Shown here: piece after piece, positions 24,187 to 31,831 of the stretch
Layout of the letters: each line of letters opens with the position of its first letter
Numbering within the stretch: the first letter of the stretch is position 1
Assembly: GCF_001544135.1 (NCBI RefSeq)
Contig: NZ_BCPV01000037.1
Span: 1-34,446 of the forward strand
DNA length: 34,446 nucleotides
Origin: Geobacillus zalihae NBRC 101842
Lineage (GTDB): Bacteria > Bacillota > Bacilli > Bacillales > Anoxybacillaceae
Direction of reading: 5' to 3'
Program-made: the position numbers and the translations under genes
The notes under the pieces: model-generated
The model's database searches: none
The model's input: only the letters and a program-made list of their open reading frames with translations
What the model was told of the DNA's origin: nothing

Positions 24187-24256
24187 GGCTGTTGTTTTCA
24201 ATTGCCGCCCGTAAAACAACAGCCGTTTGCCAGACGATCGACATGCTGGCAAACGG
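24187..24256 (-). terminator. Two overlapping hairpins after panE (tandem terminator)
   Basis: Minus strand: CCGTTTGCCAG pairs with CTGGCAAACGG (24223-24256), then GGCTGTTGTTTT pairs with AAAACAACAGCC (24187-24224) and is followed by TAAAAATATTC. The two stems share the bases at 24223-24224, so both cannot form completely at once. The first ends in CTGTTGTTTT, the second in TAAAAA; both are imperfect tails. Confidence 0.55.
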
Positions 24257-24272
24257 CCGATTCGAACGATAA

Positions 24273-25202
24273 TCAACGTTCATTAGCGGTGCGGCCCGCT
24301 TCGTAAATTTTCAAGTTATGATAGACGGTTTCAAGCATCGGGGCGTGGATGTCATACTGTTTCGCCAGCTCCAGCAAATACCCTTGCAAATGATCGGCTT
24401 CAATCGGCAGCCCTTTTTCCATATCACGCTGCATCGATGACTTCATCGTCGGGGCGATCTGTTCGAGCTGAACGCGCTGTCGTTCTGCCATCTCCTCAGT
24501 GAGCGGCGCGCCGTGCGCTTGCATAATCATTTTGATTTCCCCAAGCAGTCGGCTGATGATGACGCTCCCGTACTCGCCGGAGCGAATCGGCCCGATCGGG
24601 GCGCGGAACAGCGTCGTCACGCCCGACATCGTCGCGATAAACAAATATTTGTTCCACATATCAGCCGCAATTTGTTCGCTTAGGCGAAAACGGGCATTGG
24701 CGCCGGCAAACAGCGATTCGAGCGCCTTCACCCGTTCAGTCCGTCCTGCGGGCCATTCGCCGAAACGCATCTCATGCGCCGGGCTCGTTTGGATGATCTC
24801 CCCTCTCTCGTTTAACGTCGTTTCGATAAAGCAAAGCCCGCCTAAGACATTCTCGCGGCCGAACGCCTTCCATAACGCCTCCATATGGGCCATGCCATTT
24901 AACAACGGCAAAATCATCGTCGCCTCTCCAACATACGGTTTCGCGTCGGCGATGGCGCCGTCTAAATGGTACGCTTTGTTTGAGAACACGACAAGATCAA
25001 ATGGCTCGGCCGATTCACCGGCAACAAGCAATCTCGGCGCCAATACCGCATCGCCATGGATGCTGTGGATGACAAGCCCGTATTTCTCCAGTTCCTGTTT
25101 TCTGCGCTCGCGGACAAGAAACGTTACGTCCACCCCTTTTTCAAGAAGACGGCCGCCGAAATACCCGCCGACCGCTCCCGCTCCGACAAACAGAATGCGC
25201 AT
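24273..25202 (-). CDS. panE: 2-dehydropantoate 2-reductase family protein (PanE-like, 309 aa)
   Basis: NADPH-dependent reductase family that makes pantoate for coenzyme A. N-terminal Rossmann motif MRILFVGAGAVGGYFGGRL (residues 1-19) is followed by VDVTFLVRERR. Further along are VVFSNKAYHLDGAI with the catalytic Lys near 73, ILPLLNGMAHMEAL near 98, the ADMWNKYLFIATMSGVTTLFRAP block near 178 and a C-terminal EADHLQGYLLELAKQYDI region. Start ATG at 25202, about 11 bases after AAGGAG. Paralogues exist in Bacillaceae, so it may not be the main ketopantoate reductase. It has its own tandem hairpin at the end. Confidence 0.85.
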   Translation of the reverse strand: MRILFVGAGAVGGYFGGRLLEKGVDVTFLVRERRKQELEKYGLVIHSIHGDAVLAPRLLVAGESAEPFDLVVFSNKAYHLDGAIADAKPYVGEATMILPLLNGMAHMEALWKAFGRENVLGGLCFIETTLNERGEIIQTSPAHEMRFGEWPAGRTERVKALESLFAGANARFRLSEQIAADMWNKYLFIATMSGVTTLFRAPIGPIRSGEYGSVIISRLLGEIKMIMQAHGAPLTEEMAERQRVQLEQIAPTMKSSMQRDMEKGLPIEADHLQGYLLELAKQYDIHAPMLETVYHNLKIYEAGRTANER

Positions 25203-25310
25203 CGTATGTACAGCTCCTTTCTCTACTTGAGGGTTGATCCTACGCTTCCAACGTCTTTCACAAAAGCCATGCCGCCAATCGAACATGTTTCTCCACGATG
25301 ATAAACAAGA

Positions 25311-25347
25311 AGAAAAAAGGAAGAAGGGAACGCGCCCCTCCTTCCTT
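25311..25347 (-). terminator. Intrinsic terminator after cstA-ybdD
   Basis: Minus strand: AAGGAAGGAGGGG pairs with TTCCCTTCTTCCTT (imperfect, loop CGCG), then TTTTTTC. Confidence 0.8.
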
Positions 25348-25355
25348 CTCGTCCG

Positions 25356-25559
25356 CTAGCAGCAACGCGACACTTTGCCGCCTTTGGCATTGTAGCGCGC
25401 CTCTTGCGCCTCGCAGAAAAACTCTTTCCGCGACTTAATCGGCTCGCCAGGGTGATGGGTTTTCATATGCTCAACATATTTTTCATAACTCGGCACGCCG
25501 ACAAGCAAGTCAAGAAACTGCCGGCGATAGGCCAACACAGTTTGCAGCCATTTAGGCAT
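25356..25559 (-). CDS. YbdD/YjiX family small protein (67 aa)
   Basis: Small cytosolic protein, DUF466, always found after cstA-like genes. It starts MPKWLQTVLAYRRQFLDLLV at ATG 25559 and contains the family VGVPSYEKYVEHMKTHHPGE and SRKEFFCEAQEARYN segments; it ends SRCC. The start lies within the last codons of cstA (8-base overlap), so translation is coupled. In E. coli YbdD/YjiX is needed for normal CstA/BtsT activity; that role here is inferred. A terminator follows. Confidence 0.88.
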   Translation of the reverse strand: MPKWLQTVLAYRRQFLDLLVGVPSYEKYVEHMKTHHPGEPIKSRKEFFCEAQEARYNAKGGKVSRCC

Positions 25560-27627
25560 AATGCTTCGCTCCTTCTCCATCGCGCGGCACGTACGGCGCT
25601 TCTTTGAGCGGCACATGTTTGTTTTGCAGCACTTTGATCCAGATGTTCAACGCCGAGATCAACATCGCAATCACAACGAGCATGAAAATCGCACACAATG
25701 TCGCATCAATGTAGTCGTTCATAATAATTTGCCGCATTTGCGCCTCATTCGTGGCCGGCGCCAAAATTTTGCCTTGGCTCAAGCTGTCTTGGAACATTTT
25801 TGCATGCGACAAGAAACCAATTTTAACGTTTTCATGGAACAGCTTTTGATACCCCGCCGTCAGCGTGACGACCAAAAGCCATGTCGTCGGCACGAGCGTC
25901 ACCCAAACATAAGCCTTTTTGCCCATTTTAAATAGAATGGTCGTCGCAAACAACAAGGCGATGCCCGCCAACATTTGGTTGGCGATGCCAAACAGCGGCC
26001 ATAGGGTGTTGATGCCCCCAAGCGGATCGACGACGCCTTGGTACAGGAAGTAACCCCACGCCAACACACAAAGGGTCGTGGCGATCAAGTTCGAGGCAAG
26101 CGAATCCGTTTTGCCAAGCGGCTTGTAGAACGTCCCCATAATATCTTGGATCATAAAGCGGCCGACGCGCGTGCCAGCGTCAATCGTCGTCAAAATGAAC
26201 AGCGCTTCAAACAGGATGGCAAAGTGATACCAGAACGCCATAAGCGCCTTGCCACCGATGACGCTCGATAAAATGTGCGCCATCCCGATCGCCAACGTCG
26301 GCGCCCCGCCCGTGCGCGACAACACCGTTTGCTCGCCGACGTCTTTCGCCAGCTGCGCAAGCATATCCGGCGTTACGGTGAAACCCCATGACGATACCAC
26401 TTTTGCCGCCTGTGCCACATCTTGGCCAATCACCGCCGCCGGGCTGTTGATGGCAAAATACGCCCCTGGCGTCAAGACGCAAGCCGCCACCATCGCCATA
26501 ACCGCGACGAACGACTCCATCAACATCGCACCGTAGCCGATCGGCCGCGCATGGCTTTCAAGCTCAATCATCTTCGGCGTCGTGCCGGATGAAACGAGCG
26601 CGTGGAACCCGGACACCGCGCCGCAGGCAATCGTGATGAACAAGAACGGGAACAAATTGCCGGCGAAGACCGGTCCTGTACCGTCGATAAATTTCGTCAC
26701 TGCCGGCATTTGCAAATCCGGCATCACAACGAAAATGCCAAGCGCCAATCCGACGATGGTGCCGATTTTCAAGAATGTGCTCAAATAGTCGCGCGGCGCA
26801 AGCAGCAGCCATACCGGCAGCGCCGAAGCGACAAATCCGTAAATGATCATTAAGATCGCGATCGTTTCCCCTTTGAGCGTAAACATCGCCGAAAGCGTCG
26901 GATGCTCTGCGACGTACTGACCGGCCACAATCGACAAAATCAACAGCACAAATCCCCCAAGCGACGCCTCTGCCACACGCCCCGGGCGAATGAAGCGCAT
27001 GTAAATGCCCATCAAAATCGCAATCGGAATCGTCGCGGCGATCGTAAACATCCCCCACGGGCTTCCGATAAGCGCTTTCACAACAACGAGCGCCAATACG
27101 GCCAATAAAATAATCATAATGCCCAAAATGCCAAGCGCTGCGATCAAGCCCGTCACCGGTCCCATTTCTTCCTTGATCATTTCGCCAAGCGACTTCCCAT
27201 TGCGGCGCATCGACGCAAACAAAATGACAAAGTCTTGCACCGCGCCGCCGAGCACAACGCCGATCACAATCCAAAGCGTCCCGGGCAAGTACCCCATCTG
27301 CGCAGCCAAAATCGGTCCGACAAGCGGTCCGGCACCGGCGATGGCGGCGAAGTGATGCCCGAACAGCACCCATTTGTTCGTCGGGACATAGTCTTTCCCG
27401 TCATTGAACACCTCAGCCGGCGTTTTCCGGTTATCATCAAGACCGAACACTTTGCGGGCGATAAACCGGCTGTAAAAACGATAGGCGACCGCATACGTGC
27501 AGACGGCGGCGACGATCAGCCACATGGCGTTGACCGACTCACCGCGGCTTAAAGCCAAAATGGCAAACGCGGCAGCCCCGAGGACGGAAATGAGCCCCCA
27601 TAACAAGATCGATTTTAGTCCCTTCAC
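25552..27627 (-). CDS. cstA: Carbon starvation protein CstA family transporter (691 aa)
   Basis: Large membrane transporter of the CstA/BtsT family; E. coli members take up pyruvate, others peptides. Conserved blocks: YFSRF-like AYRFYSRFIARKVFGLDD near 50-67, TPAEVFNDGKDYVPTNKWVL, GHHFAAIAGAGPLVGPILAAQ near 89-109, FILFASMRRNGKSLGEM-like, GFHALVSSGTTPKMI near 340, and a TDSLASNLIATTLC block near 505. Start is GTG at 27627 (VKGLKSILLWGL), 7 bases after AAGGAGG; an upstream ATG at 27654 lacks a ribosome site. A clear promoter lies at 27671-27699. It is followed by YbdD with overlap. Substrate pyruvate is an inference. Confidence 0.92.
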   Translation of the reverse strand: MKGLKSILLWGLISVLGAAAFAILALSRGESVNAMWLIVAAVCTYAVAYRFYSRFIARKVFGLDDNRKTPAEVFNDGKDYVPTNKWVLFGHHFAAIAGAGPLVGPILAAQMGYLPGTLWIVIGVVLGGAVQDFVILFASMRRNGKSLGEMIKEEMGPVTGLIAALGILGIMIILLAVLALVVVKALIGSPWGMFTIAATIPIAILMGIYMRFIRPGRVAEASLGGFVLLILSIVAGQYVAEHPTLSAMFTLKGETIAILMIIYGFVASALPVWLLLAPRDYLSTFLKIGTIVGLALGIFVVMPDLQMPAVTKFIDGTGPVFAGNLFPFLFITIACGAVSGFHALVSSGTTPKMIELESHARPIGYGAMLMESFVAVMAMVAACVLTPGAYFAINSPAAVIGQDVAQAAKVVSSWGFTVTPDMLAQLAKDVGEQTVLSRTGGAPTLAIGMAHILSSVIGGKALMAFWYHFAILFEALFILTTIDAGTRVGRFMIQDIMGTFYKPLGKTDSLASNLIATTLCVLAWGYFLYQGVVDPLGGINTLWPLFGIANQMLAGIALLFATTILFKMGKKAYVWVTLVPTTWLLVVTLTAGYQKLFHENVKIGFLSHAKMFQDSLSQGKILAPATNEAQMRQIIMNDYIDATLCAIFMLVVIAMLISALNIWIKVLQNKHVPLKEAPYVPRDGEGAKHYA

Positions 27628-27670
27628 ACGGCTTCCTCCTTTTTTATTTGTCAAAATCCTTTACGCTACT

Positions 27671-27699
27671 ATTATATTCATTATTCTGAAAAATTTAAA
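27671..27699 (-). promoter_or_regulatory. Sigma-A promoter of cstA
   Basis: Minus strand TTTAAA, 17-base spacer, TATAAT (perfect -10), about 45 bases before the GTG start. Confidence 0.7.
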
Positions 27700-27880
27700 G
27701 ATATTTTTTCATCTTCAACTAACGTATCGTTTGGTTCTATAGGAACGTTTTTCCCCATTCCTATTTCACAAAAGTATAAAACAAGTCTTTGGCGCAAAAA
27801 ATGTAATTGCACCCATCGGCTTAACCAGCAACTGACTATGAAGCACCCATTGATTGTCTCCAGCTCCATCTGACGGCGCA

Positions 27881-28378
27881 ATGGACAAAACAACGATCAA
27901 CTACTATTTCAGTAAAGGGTTCGAGAAGGTGAAGGCGATCGAAGCATTGTTATGGAGCATTGCTTTGCCTGGATTCGGGCAACTGTTGAACAAAAAGTAT
28001 ATAAAAGGAATTTTGTTTATTGCGTTGGAATTTGTGATTAACACCCAATCTCATTTCAATGAAGCCATCCGCCTCAGCTTTTTGGGACGTACGGATGAGG
28101 CCGCCCGCATCATCGATATCGGATGGCTGATGTTTTATCCATGTCTATACTTTTTTTCCATGTGGGATGCGTTTAAAGACGCTGGCGGCGGGCAAACGCC
28201 GTACTCGTTTTTGCCGTTTGTCGTCTCCGCCTACTTTGTGACGGTCGGCTTGATGTACTCGGCGCACGTGACGATCGGCGGCGTGTTTTTTGGGCCGATT
28301 TGGCTGCCGATCTTATCTGTCATCCCCGGGCTCTCCATTGGATGGCTGCTGCAATTTCTGCTGCTGAAATGGAAATAG
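27881..28378 (+). CDS. Uncharacterised multi-pass membrane protein (165 aa)
   Basis: ATG at 27881 starts MDKTTINYYFSKGFEKVKA; no clear ribosome site lies before it, and a TTG at 27854 would add 9 residues with no better site. An early motif, ALPGFGQLLNKKYIKGILFI, is typical of small membrane proteins of the TM2-like kind. Further hydrophobic segments are at about 25-60, 90-110, 115-135 and 140-160. No enzyme motif is seen. It is the only plus-strand gene between cstA and the terC-like gene, and it ends in a strong bidirectional terminator. The region 27700-27880 before it holds the cstA promoter and nothing else I recognise. Confidence 0.7.
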   Translation: MDKTTINYYFSKGFEKVKAIEALLWSIALPGFGQLLNKKYIKGILFIALEFVINTQSHFNEAIRLSFLGRTDEAARIIDIGWLMFYPCLYFFSMWDAFKDAGGGQTPYSFLPFVVSAYFVTVGLMYSAHVTIGGVFFGPIWLPILSVIPGLSIGWLLQFLLLKWK

Positions 28379-28406
28379 CCATCCGCTTGGTGATTGCCCC
28401 ACCACA

Positions 28407-28435
28407 AAAGCCGCCAATTATTCATTGGCGGCTTT
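28407..28435. terminator. Bidirectional terminator between the membrane protein and terC genes
   Basis: AAAGCCGCCAAT pairs with ATTGGCGGCTTT (12 bp, loop TATTC). It overlaps the stop codon of the terC-like gene. Confidence 0.9.
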
Positions 28436-29110
28436 CGGTTGCGGCTCTTTAGCGCTTTTTCGTTTTTTCATCGTTCCCACCGCAATGACCGCAGCGACAA
28501 CGAGCAACTCAAATCCATACTTCACAACAGGATTGGCAAAATACGCCTTTAAAAACGGCTCATCGACGATCATTTTCGCCGCCGTCCAGGCGAGGACACC
28601 GGCGCCGATCGTAATAATGATTGGGAAGCGCTCGATCCATTTTAAAATGAGCGTGCTGCCCCACACCATGATCGGCACAGAAATGAGCAGCCCAAGGATC
28701 ACGAGGAGAAAACTTCCGTGCGCGGCTCCGGCGACCGCCAATACGTTGTCAAGCCCCATCAACGCATCGGCAATGATGATCGTGCGAATCGCCTCCCATA
28801 AATTTCCCCCGGCTTCAACATCGTCATGGCCCTTCCCCTCAACAAGCAGCTTATAGGCGATCCAGACAAGCAACACGCCGCCGACAAGCAAAAGCCCTGG
28901 GATTTTCAGCAGCCAGACGACAAAAATCGTCGCCAACGCCCGGATGACGACAGCGCCTACCGTCCCCCAGACAACAGCCTTTTTTTGCTGGTGTTTGGGC
29001 AAGTTGCGGGCCGCCAATCCGATCACAATGGCGTTATCCCCTGCCAGCAAAAGATCAATAATGACGATCGACAGCAACGCCGTCCAAAACTCTGCTGACA
29101 ATAGATCCAT
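28418..29110 (-). CDS. TerC family (YjbE/YkoY type) metal transporter (230 aa)
   Basis: Membrane protein related to TerC and to the Bacillus Mn2+ exporters MeeF (YkoY) and MeeY (YceF). Both acidic repeats are visible: IIDLLLAGDNAIVIGLAARN near 17-36 and IADALMGLDNVLAVAGAA near 112-129, where the Asp residues should bind metal. Several hydrophobic segments and a Lys-rich C-terminal tail (KKRKSAKEPQPK). Start ATG at 29110, 9 bases after AAAGGGGG. It follows the DUF1232 gene by 14 bases, and both stand behind a yybP-ykoY riboswitch, which senses Mn2+; this supports a Mn2+ export role, inferred. Confidence 0.88.
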   Translation of the reverse strand: MDLLSAEFWTALLSIVIIDLLLAGDNAIVIGLAARNLPKHQQKKAVVWGTVGAVVIRALATIFVVWLLKIPGLLLVGGVLLVWIAYKLLVEGKGHDDVEAGGNLWEAIRTIIIADALMGLDNVLAVAGAAHGSFLLVILGLLISVPIMVWGSTLILKWIERFPIIITIGAGVLAWTAAKMIVDEPFLKAYFANPVVKYGFELLVVAAVIAVGTMKKRKSAKEPQPKAANE

Positions 29111-29124
29111 GGAACAATCCCCCT

Positions 29125-29397
29125 TTACAAGTTATATTTTTCTTTTAATGAAATAGGTGCCCTGTTAATGATTTGTTGCAAAATAAATAGGAAGACGGCC
29201 AAATCATCGATCAAACCAAACAACGCAAGCCAATCCGGAATGAGGTCAAGCGGCAGCGCTATATACAAAAGCAGCAAACCGACGGAAAACAATTTTTTTC
29301 GCATTGGCACTTCATGAGAAACGAAAAATTCGAACAAAAACGGTAGAAAACGCCGGACATGGACGATGAAGCGAAGCCGTTTCCACCATTTGCGCAT
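29125..29397 (-). CDS. DUF1232 (YkvA-like) membrane protein (90 aa)
   Basis: Small protein with the DUF1232 core: a hydrophobic segment KLFSVGLLLLYIALPLDLIPDW near 35-57, followed by LALFGLIDDLAVFLFILQQI. The PLDLIPDW and IDDL motifs define the family, whose function is unknown. N-terminal half is basic (MRKWWKRLRFIVHVRR). Start ATG at 29397 with GGAGGGGATGAC before it. It is the first gene after the Mn2+ riboswitch and lies 14 bases before the terC-like gene, so a role in metal handling or membrane charge is possible, but that is context only. Confidence 0.85.
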   Translation of the reverse strand: MRKWWKRLRFIVHVRRFLPFLFEFFVSHEVPMRKKLFSVGLLLLYIALPLDLIPDWLALFGLIDDLAVFLFILQQIINRAPISLKEKYNL

Positions 29398-29477
29398 GTC
29401 ATCCCCTCCGCTTTTTGTTCTTTTTGAAGCCGAACCTATCTTCTTTTACGATTATCTTCCCCCCTTTTGTTTCATGA

Positions 29478-29516
29478 CATGAAAGAAGGCCTTTACCATC
29501 CTTGGTAAAGGCCTTC
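29478..29516 (-). terminator. Second hairpin downstream of the Mn2+ riboswitch
   Basis: Minus strand: GAAGGCCTTTACC pairs with GGTAAAGGCCTTC (13 bp, loop AAGGAT), followed by TTTCATG. It repeats the CCTTTACC/GGTAAAGG core of the terminator just before it. The U-tract is short, so it may be a weak or backup terminator. Confidence 0.6.
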
Positions 29517-29520
29517 ATAA

Positions 29521-29556
29521 GTAAAAGAGACCTTTACCCACATCGGTAAAGGTCTC
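29521..29556 (-). terminator. Riboswitch-controlled terminator (overlaps the aptamer's 3' strand)
   Basis: Minus strand: GAGACCTTTACC pairs with GGTAAAGGTCTC (12 bp, loop GATGTG), followed by TTTTAC. The 5' arm is the 3' strand of the aptamer's closing stem, so aptamer and terminator exclude each other: Mn2+ binding would hold the aptamer together and let transcription pass. Confidence 0.9.
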
Positions 29557-29640
29557 GCTAACAACGTCGCCGTTGCCAACAAAGCCGAGGGCGTGCGCCC
29601 TGAACTGACGACTTTGCTGTTAAAGCTACTCCCCTTTAAC
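29545..29640 (-). promoter_or_regulatory. yybP-ykoY (Mn2+) riboswitch
   Basis: Minus strand, in order: GTTAAAGGGGAGTAGC, AACAGCAAAGTCGTCAGTTC, a GGGCG/CGCCC hairpin, CGGCTTTGTTGGCAACG, and TTAGCGAGACCTTTACC. These are the fixed parts of the family, whose Lactococcus structure binds Mn2+ between the two conserved loops. The first and last segments form the closing stem (TTAAAGG with CCTTTAC). It stands ahead of a TerC-type gene, the classic partner. Confidence 0.95.
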
Positions 29641-29671
29641 ATAAAGAAACTATATTCGTTTTTATATTTCC

Positions 29672-29701
29672 ATGATATTCAATATTTATACCTGTTGTCA
29701 A
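29672..29701 (-). promoter_or_regulatory. Sigma-A promoter of the Mn2+-controlled operon
   Basis: Minus strand TTGACA (29696-29701), 18-base spacer, TATCAT (29672-29677), about 25 bases before the aptamer. Confidence 0.8.
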
Positions 29702-29731
29702 CTCTTTTTCTTGACAAGAAATGAATCCAAT

Positions 29732-30052
29732 TTATTGCCCCGCCGTAAACTTCAAACCAATGACTCCGACAAGAATGCAAAGCAAAAACGTCACCCGCGG
29801 CGCGTTGACCGGCTCGTTTAAAAACAACATGCCGACCAAGGCCGCCCCGAGCGCTCCGATTCCCGTCCACACCGCATAGGCGGTGCCGATCGGCAACGTT
29901 TTTATCGCCAGTGATAAAAAGTAAAAGCTCGCCGCCATCCCCGCAATCGTCACAACAGAAGGCCAAAAGCGGGCAAACCCGTTCGTATATTTCAGCGCGA
30001 TCGCCCATACAACTTCGAACAAACCAGCAACTATTAAACAAACCCACGCCAT
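29732..30052 (-). CDS. gdx: Guanidinium exporter Gdx/SugE (SMR family, 106 aa)
   Basis: Four-helix small multidrug resistance protein that exports guanidinium in exchange for protons. Residues matching the characterised Gdx substrate site are at Glu13, Trp16, Ser42, Tyr59 and Trp62 (in GLFEVVWAIALKY, AASFYF and PIGTAYAVWTG). The second half has LVGMLFLNEP near 73 and the last helix TFLLCILVGVIGLKFTAG. Start ATG at 30052 after AAGGAGGACGGGGC. A guanidine-I riboswitch directly upstream makes Gdx more likely than a multidrug EmrE. Confidence 0.95.
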   Translation of the reverse strand: MAWVCLIVAGLFEVVWAIALKYTNGFARFWPSVVTIAGMAASFYFLSLAIKTLPIGTAYAVWTGIGALGAALVGMLFLNEPVNAPRVTFLLCILVGVIGLKFTAGQ

Positions 30053-30080
30053 GCCCCGTCCTCCTTTTTTAGCGAAAATA

Positions 30081-30124
30081 AAAAAGCCGCGAGAACGATC
30101 GAAACGATGCTCCTCCCGGGCTTT
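30081..30124 (-). terminator. Terminator of the guanidine-I riboswitch
   Basis: Minus strand: AAAGCCCGGGAG pairs imperfectly with CTCGCGGCTTT, an inner ATCG/CGAT hairpin lies between, followed by TTTATTTT. The 5' arm is the conserved 3' end of the aptamer, so guanidine binding should prevent it. Confidence 0.85.
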
Positions 30125-30215
30125 TGTCCCTCCGTGTACGCGAGCCGCGCCGCGCGTTTTCTCTCGGTCACAGGCCAGCCGTCTGGCAGCTGCGGAACCC
30201 TAGAAAACATTCCCT
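30113..30215 (-). promoter_or_regulatory. Guanidine-I (ykkC) riboswitch
   Basis: Minus strand motifs in order: TCTAGGGTTCCG, GACGGCTGGCCTGTGACCGAGAG, ACACGGAGGGACAAAAGCC and CGGGAG. These are the signature segments of the ykkC class. It lies between its promoter and the gdx gene and shares its 3' end with the terminator. Confidence 0.95.
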
Positions 30216-30236
30216 GTATTTACTTGGCTACCAATC

Positions 30237-30265
30237 AGTATAACACGTCAGCCAAACGCTTGCAA
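30237..30265 (-). promoter_or_regulatory. Sigma-A promoter of gdx
   Basis: Minus strand TTGCAA, 17-base spacer, TATACT with an extended -10 (TGTTATACT). Confidence 0.75.
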
Positions 30266-30322
30266 TCCATCCGCCTTCCGCGTATTTCCGACAGATGAAG
30301 GCCGAGGGGGCCCCCATCCGTC

Positions 30323-30613
30323 TTACACCGGGTCGTTATCGACGCCGCTGTACGATTCAATCGCTTGATCCAGCGCCCGATACGCCTCAGCGAAGGCGTT
30401 CGTCGCCGATTCATCTCCCGCCTCGGCCAGCTCCATTCGTGCATTGCGCGCGTGAGTCACCGCACGGATGACATCTTCGATCATTTGCCGTTTATCCCTG
30501 GCGCTCGCTTTTAACCGTTCAAGCTCATGAATCGCCCCATCAAGACTCGTCGAGCGCGGTTCGTCAAACGATTGTTCCAGCTGCTCTTTCACACGCTCCA
30601 ATATTTCTTTCAT
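30323..30613 (-). CDS. Uncharacterised helical protein (96 aa)
   Basis: Starts MKEILERVKEQLEQSFDEPR at ATG 30613 after GAGAAAGGATGG. The protein is hydrophilic and rich in Ala, Glu and Arg, with a heptad-like spacing in EILERVKEQLEQ and HELERLKASARDKRQMIEDV, so it is probably all helical and perhaps coiled-coil. It ends in an acidic tail. No family recognised and no membrane segment. It lies between the cyd genes and the guanidine-controlled gene, all on the minus strand, with 88 bases between cydS and its start that show no gene. Confidence 0.6.
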   Translation of the reverse strand: MKEILERVKEQLEQSFDEPRSTSLDGAIHELERLKASARDKRQMIEDVIRAVTHARNARMELAEAGDESATNAFAEAYRALDQAIESYSGVDNDPV

Positions 30614-30701
30614 GATCGCCCATCCTTTCTCTATTCGTTGTCATCCGCTAGTGTGGGCGATTGGCGGCAAACTATGCATTACCAAGACGCTGAAATTGTG
30701 T

Positions 30702-30803
30702 TTACTCATTTACGTGCACATCTTTCAAACCAGCCCAAAACGCGGCGATGATCGACAGGGCGACGATGATCATCGGCGCATACATGATCAAAAATGTTTG
30801 CAT
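30702..30803 (-). CDS. cydS: Cytochrome bd oxidase small subunit CydS (33 aa)
   Basis: A 33-residue single-helix protein that lies against CydA in the bd oxidase of Geobacillus thermodenitrificans and stabilises its haem-binding helices. The sequence starts MQTFLIMYAPMIIVAL, continues hydrophobic to FWAGL and ends KDVHVNE; by memory it matches that subunit almost position by position. The start overlaps the cydB stop by one base (TAATG), with GGGGGAAAAGG as ribosome site. It is the third gene of cydA-cydB-cydS. Confidence 0.93.
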   Translation of the reverse strand: MQTFLIMYAPMIIVALSIIAAFWAGLKDVHVNE

Positions 30804-31831
30804 TATCCTTTTCCCCCTTCCCATTTTCCTTTAACGTACGCCTTGTTAAACAAAAAGAGGCGCATAAGCAAATAAAGTGACGGAATTAATAACAGGAGGC
30901 CGGCAATAAACGCGACGATCAACGCCATAGCCATCGTCTCATTCGTAAACCCGTCATAAATCGTCAAATACGGGTATAACAAATACGGATAATGTGAAAT
31001 GCCATAGGCGTAAAAGGCGAACGCATATTGAAACAACAGCGCAATAAACGCCCAGCCGAACTGCCGCTGCCGCCAAAGCAGCCAAACGGTAATGACAAAA
31101 AACAAAAAGGAAATGACCAGCATCCACGCCACATTCCATAGGTTGGCGTAATGCTCGGGATTATGGTAGCGGAGCTGGTAAATAATGAGCAGCGCTGACA
31201 ACATCGTCGGCCCGCTCCAAAGAAGAGCGTAGCGGCGCAACAGCGCCCGCGCCCGTTCATCCTTGGCCTCGTCCGCATAGTACGTTAAGAAAACGGCAGA
31301 AATGTAAAGAACGCTCGTCACACTGAGCAGCACAATGCTCCATGACAACGGGCTTGCAAACAGCTTCCCATAATCCAGCGCAACGCCTGAGGCGCCTGCC
31401 TCCACAAACCCGCCTTCGGAAATCGTCAACACGATGGACAGGGAGGCCGGAATAAACAACCCCGTCAATCCATAAGCGATTAAATACCAGTTCCGTTCCG
31501 TCCCCCCATACGTATGAAACGCATAGTACGAGCCGCGAATAGCTAACAAAATGATGGAGATGCTCGCCGGGACAAGCAAAATAGAACCGTAATAATACGC
31601 CGTTTTCGGAAAAAAGCCGACAATGCCGACAAAGAAAAAGACAAGAAAGACGTTCGTCACTTCCCATACAGGGGAAAGATAGCGCTGAATGATGCGGTGC
31701 AAAATATGCTGTTTGTTTGCCCAATGGCTATAGGCGCTGAAAAACCCAGCCCCGAAATCAATCGAGGCAACGATAATGTACCCGAACAAAAACAGCCATA
31801 ACACCGAAATGCCAATGACTTCGAGCGTCAT
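30803..31831 (-). CDS. cydB: Cytochrome bd quinol oxidase subunit II CydB (342 aa)
   Basis: Membrane subunit paired with CydA in the bd-type oxidase that oxidises quinol and reduces oxygen to water without proton pumping. Nine or so hydrophobic segments start with LWLFLFGYIIVASIDFGAGFF near 12, then WANKQHILHRIIQRYLSPVWEVTNVFLVFFFVG near 37-69 with the VWE motif. Length 342 equals that of the G. thermodenitrificans enzyme. Start ATG at 31831 overlaps the cydA stop (4 bases). It overlaps cydS by one base. Confidence 0.95.
   Translation of the reverse strand: MTLEVIGISVLWLFLFGYIIVASIDFGAGFFSAYSHWANKQHILHRIIQRYLSPVWEVTNVFLVFFFVGIVGFFPKTAYYYGSILLVPASISIILLAIRGSYYAFHTYGGTERNWYLIAYGLTGLFIPASLSIVLTISEGGFVEAGASGVALDYGKLFASPLSWSIVLLSVTSVLYISAVFLTYYADEAKDERARALLRRYALLWSGPTMLSALLIIYQLRYHNPEHYANLWNVAWMLVISFLFFVITVWLLWRQRQFGWAFIALLFQYAFAFYAYGISHYPYLLYPYLTIYDGFTNETMAMALIVAFIAGLLLLIPSLYLLMRLFLFNKAYVKGKWEGGKG

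Noticed and set aside
26564-27373. Minus-strand 269-codon frame within cstA
   Set aside because: A +1/-1 frame shadow of cstA, Arg/Cys/Asp-rich, no start signal.
27681-27893. Minus-strand 70-codon frame between cstA and the membrane protein gene
   Set aside because: It has some protein-like composition but no ribosome site, and it overlaps the cstA promoter (27671-27699). It could be a degraded gene; not supported.
30300-30322. GGGGGCCCCC palindrome after the 96-aa gene as a terminator
   Set aside because: The stem is self-complementary with no loop or U-tract; not called.
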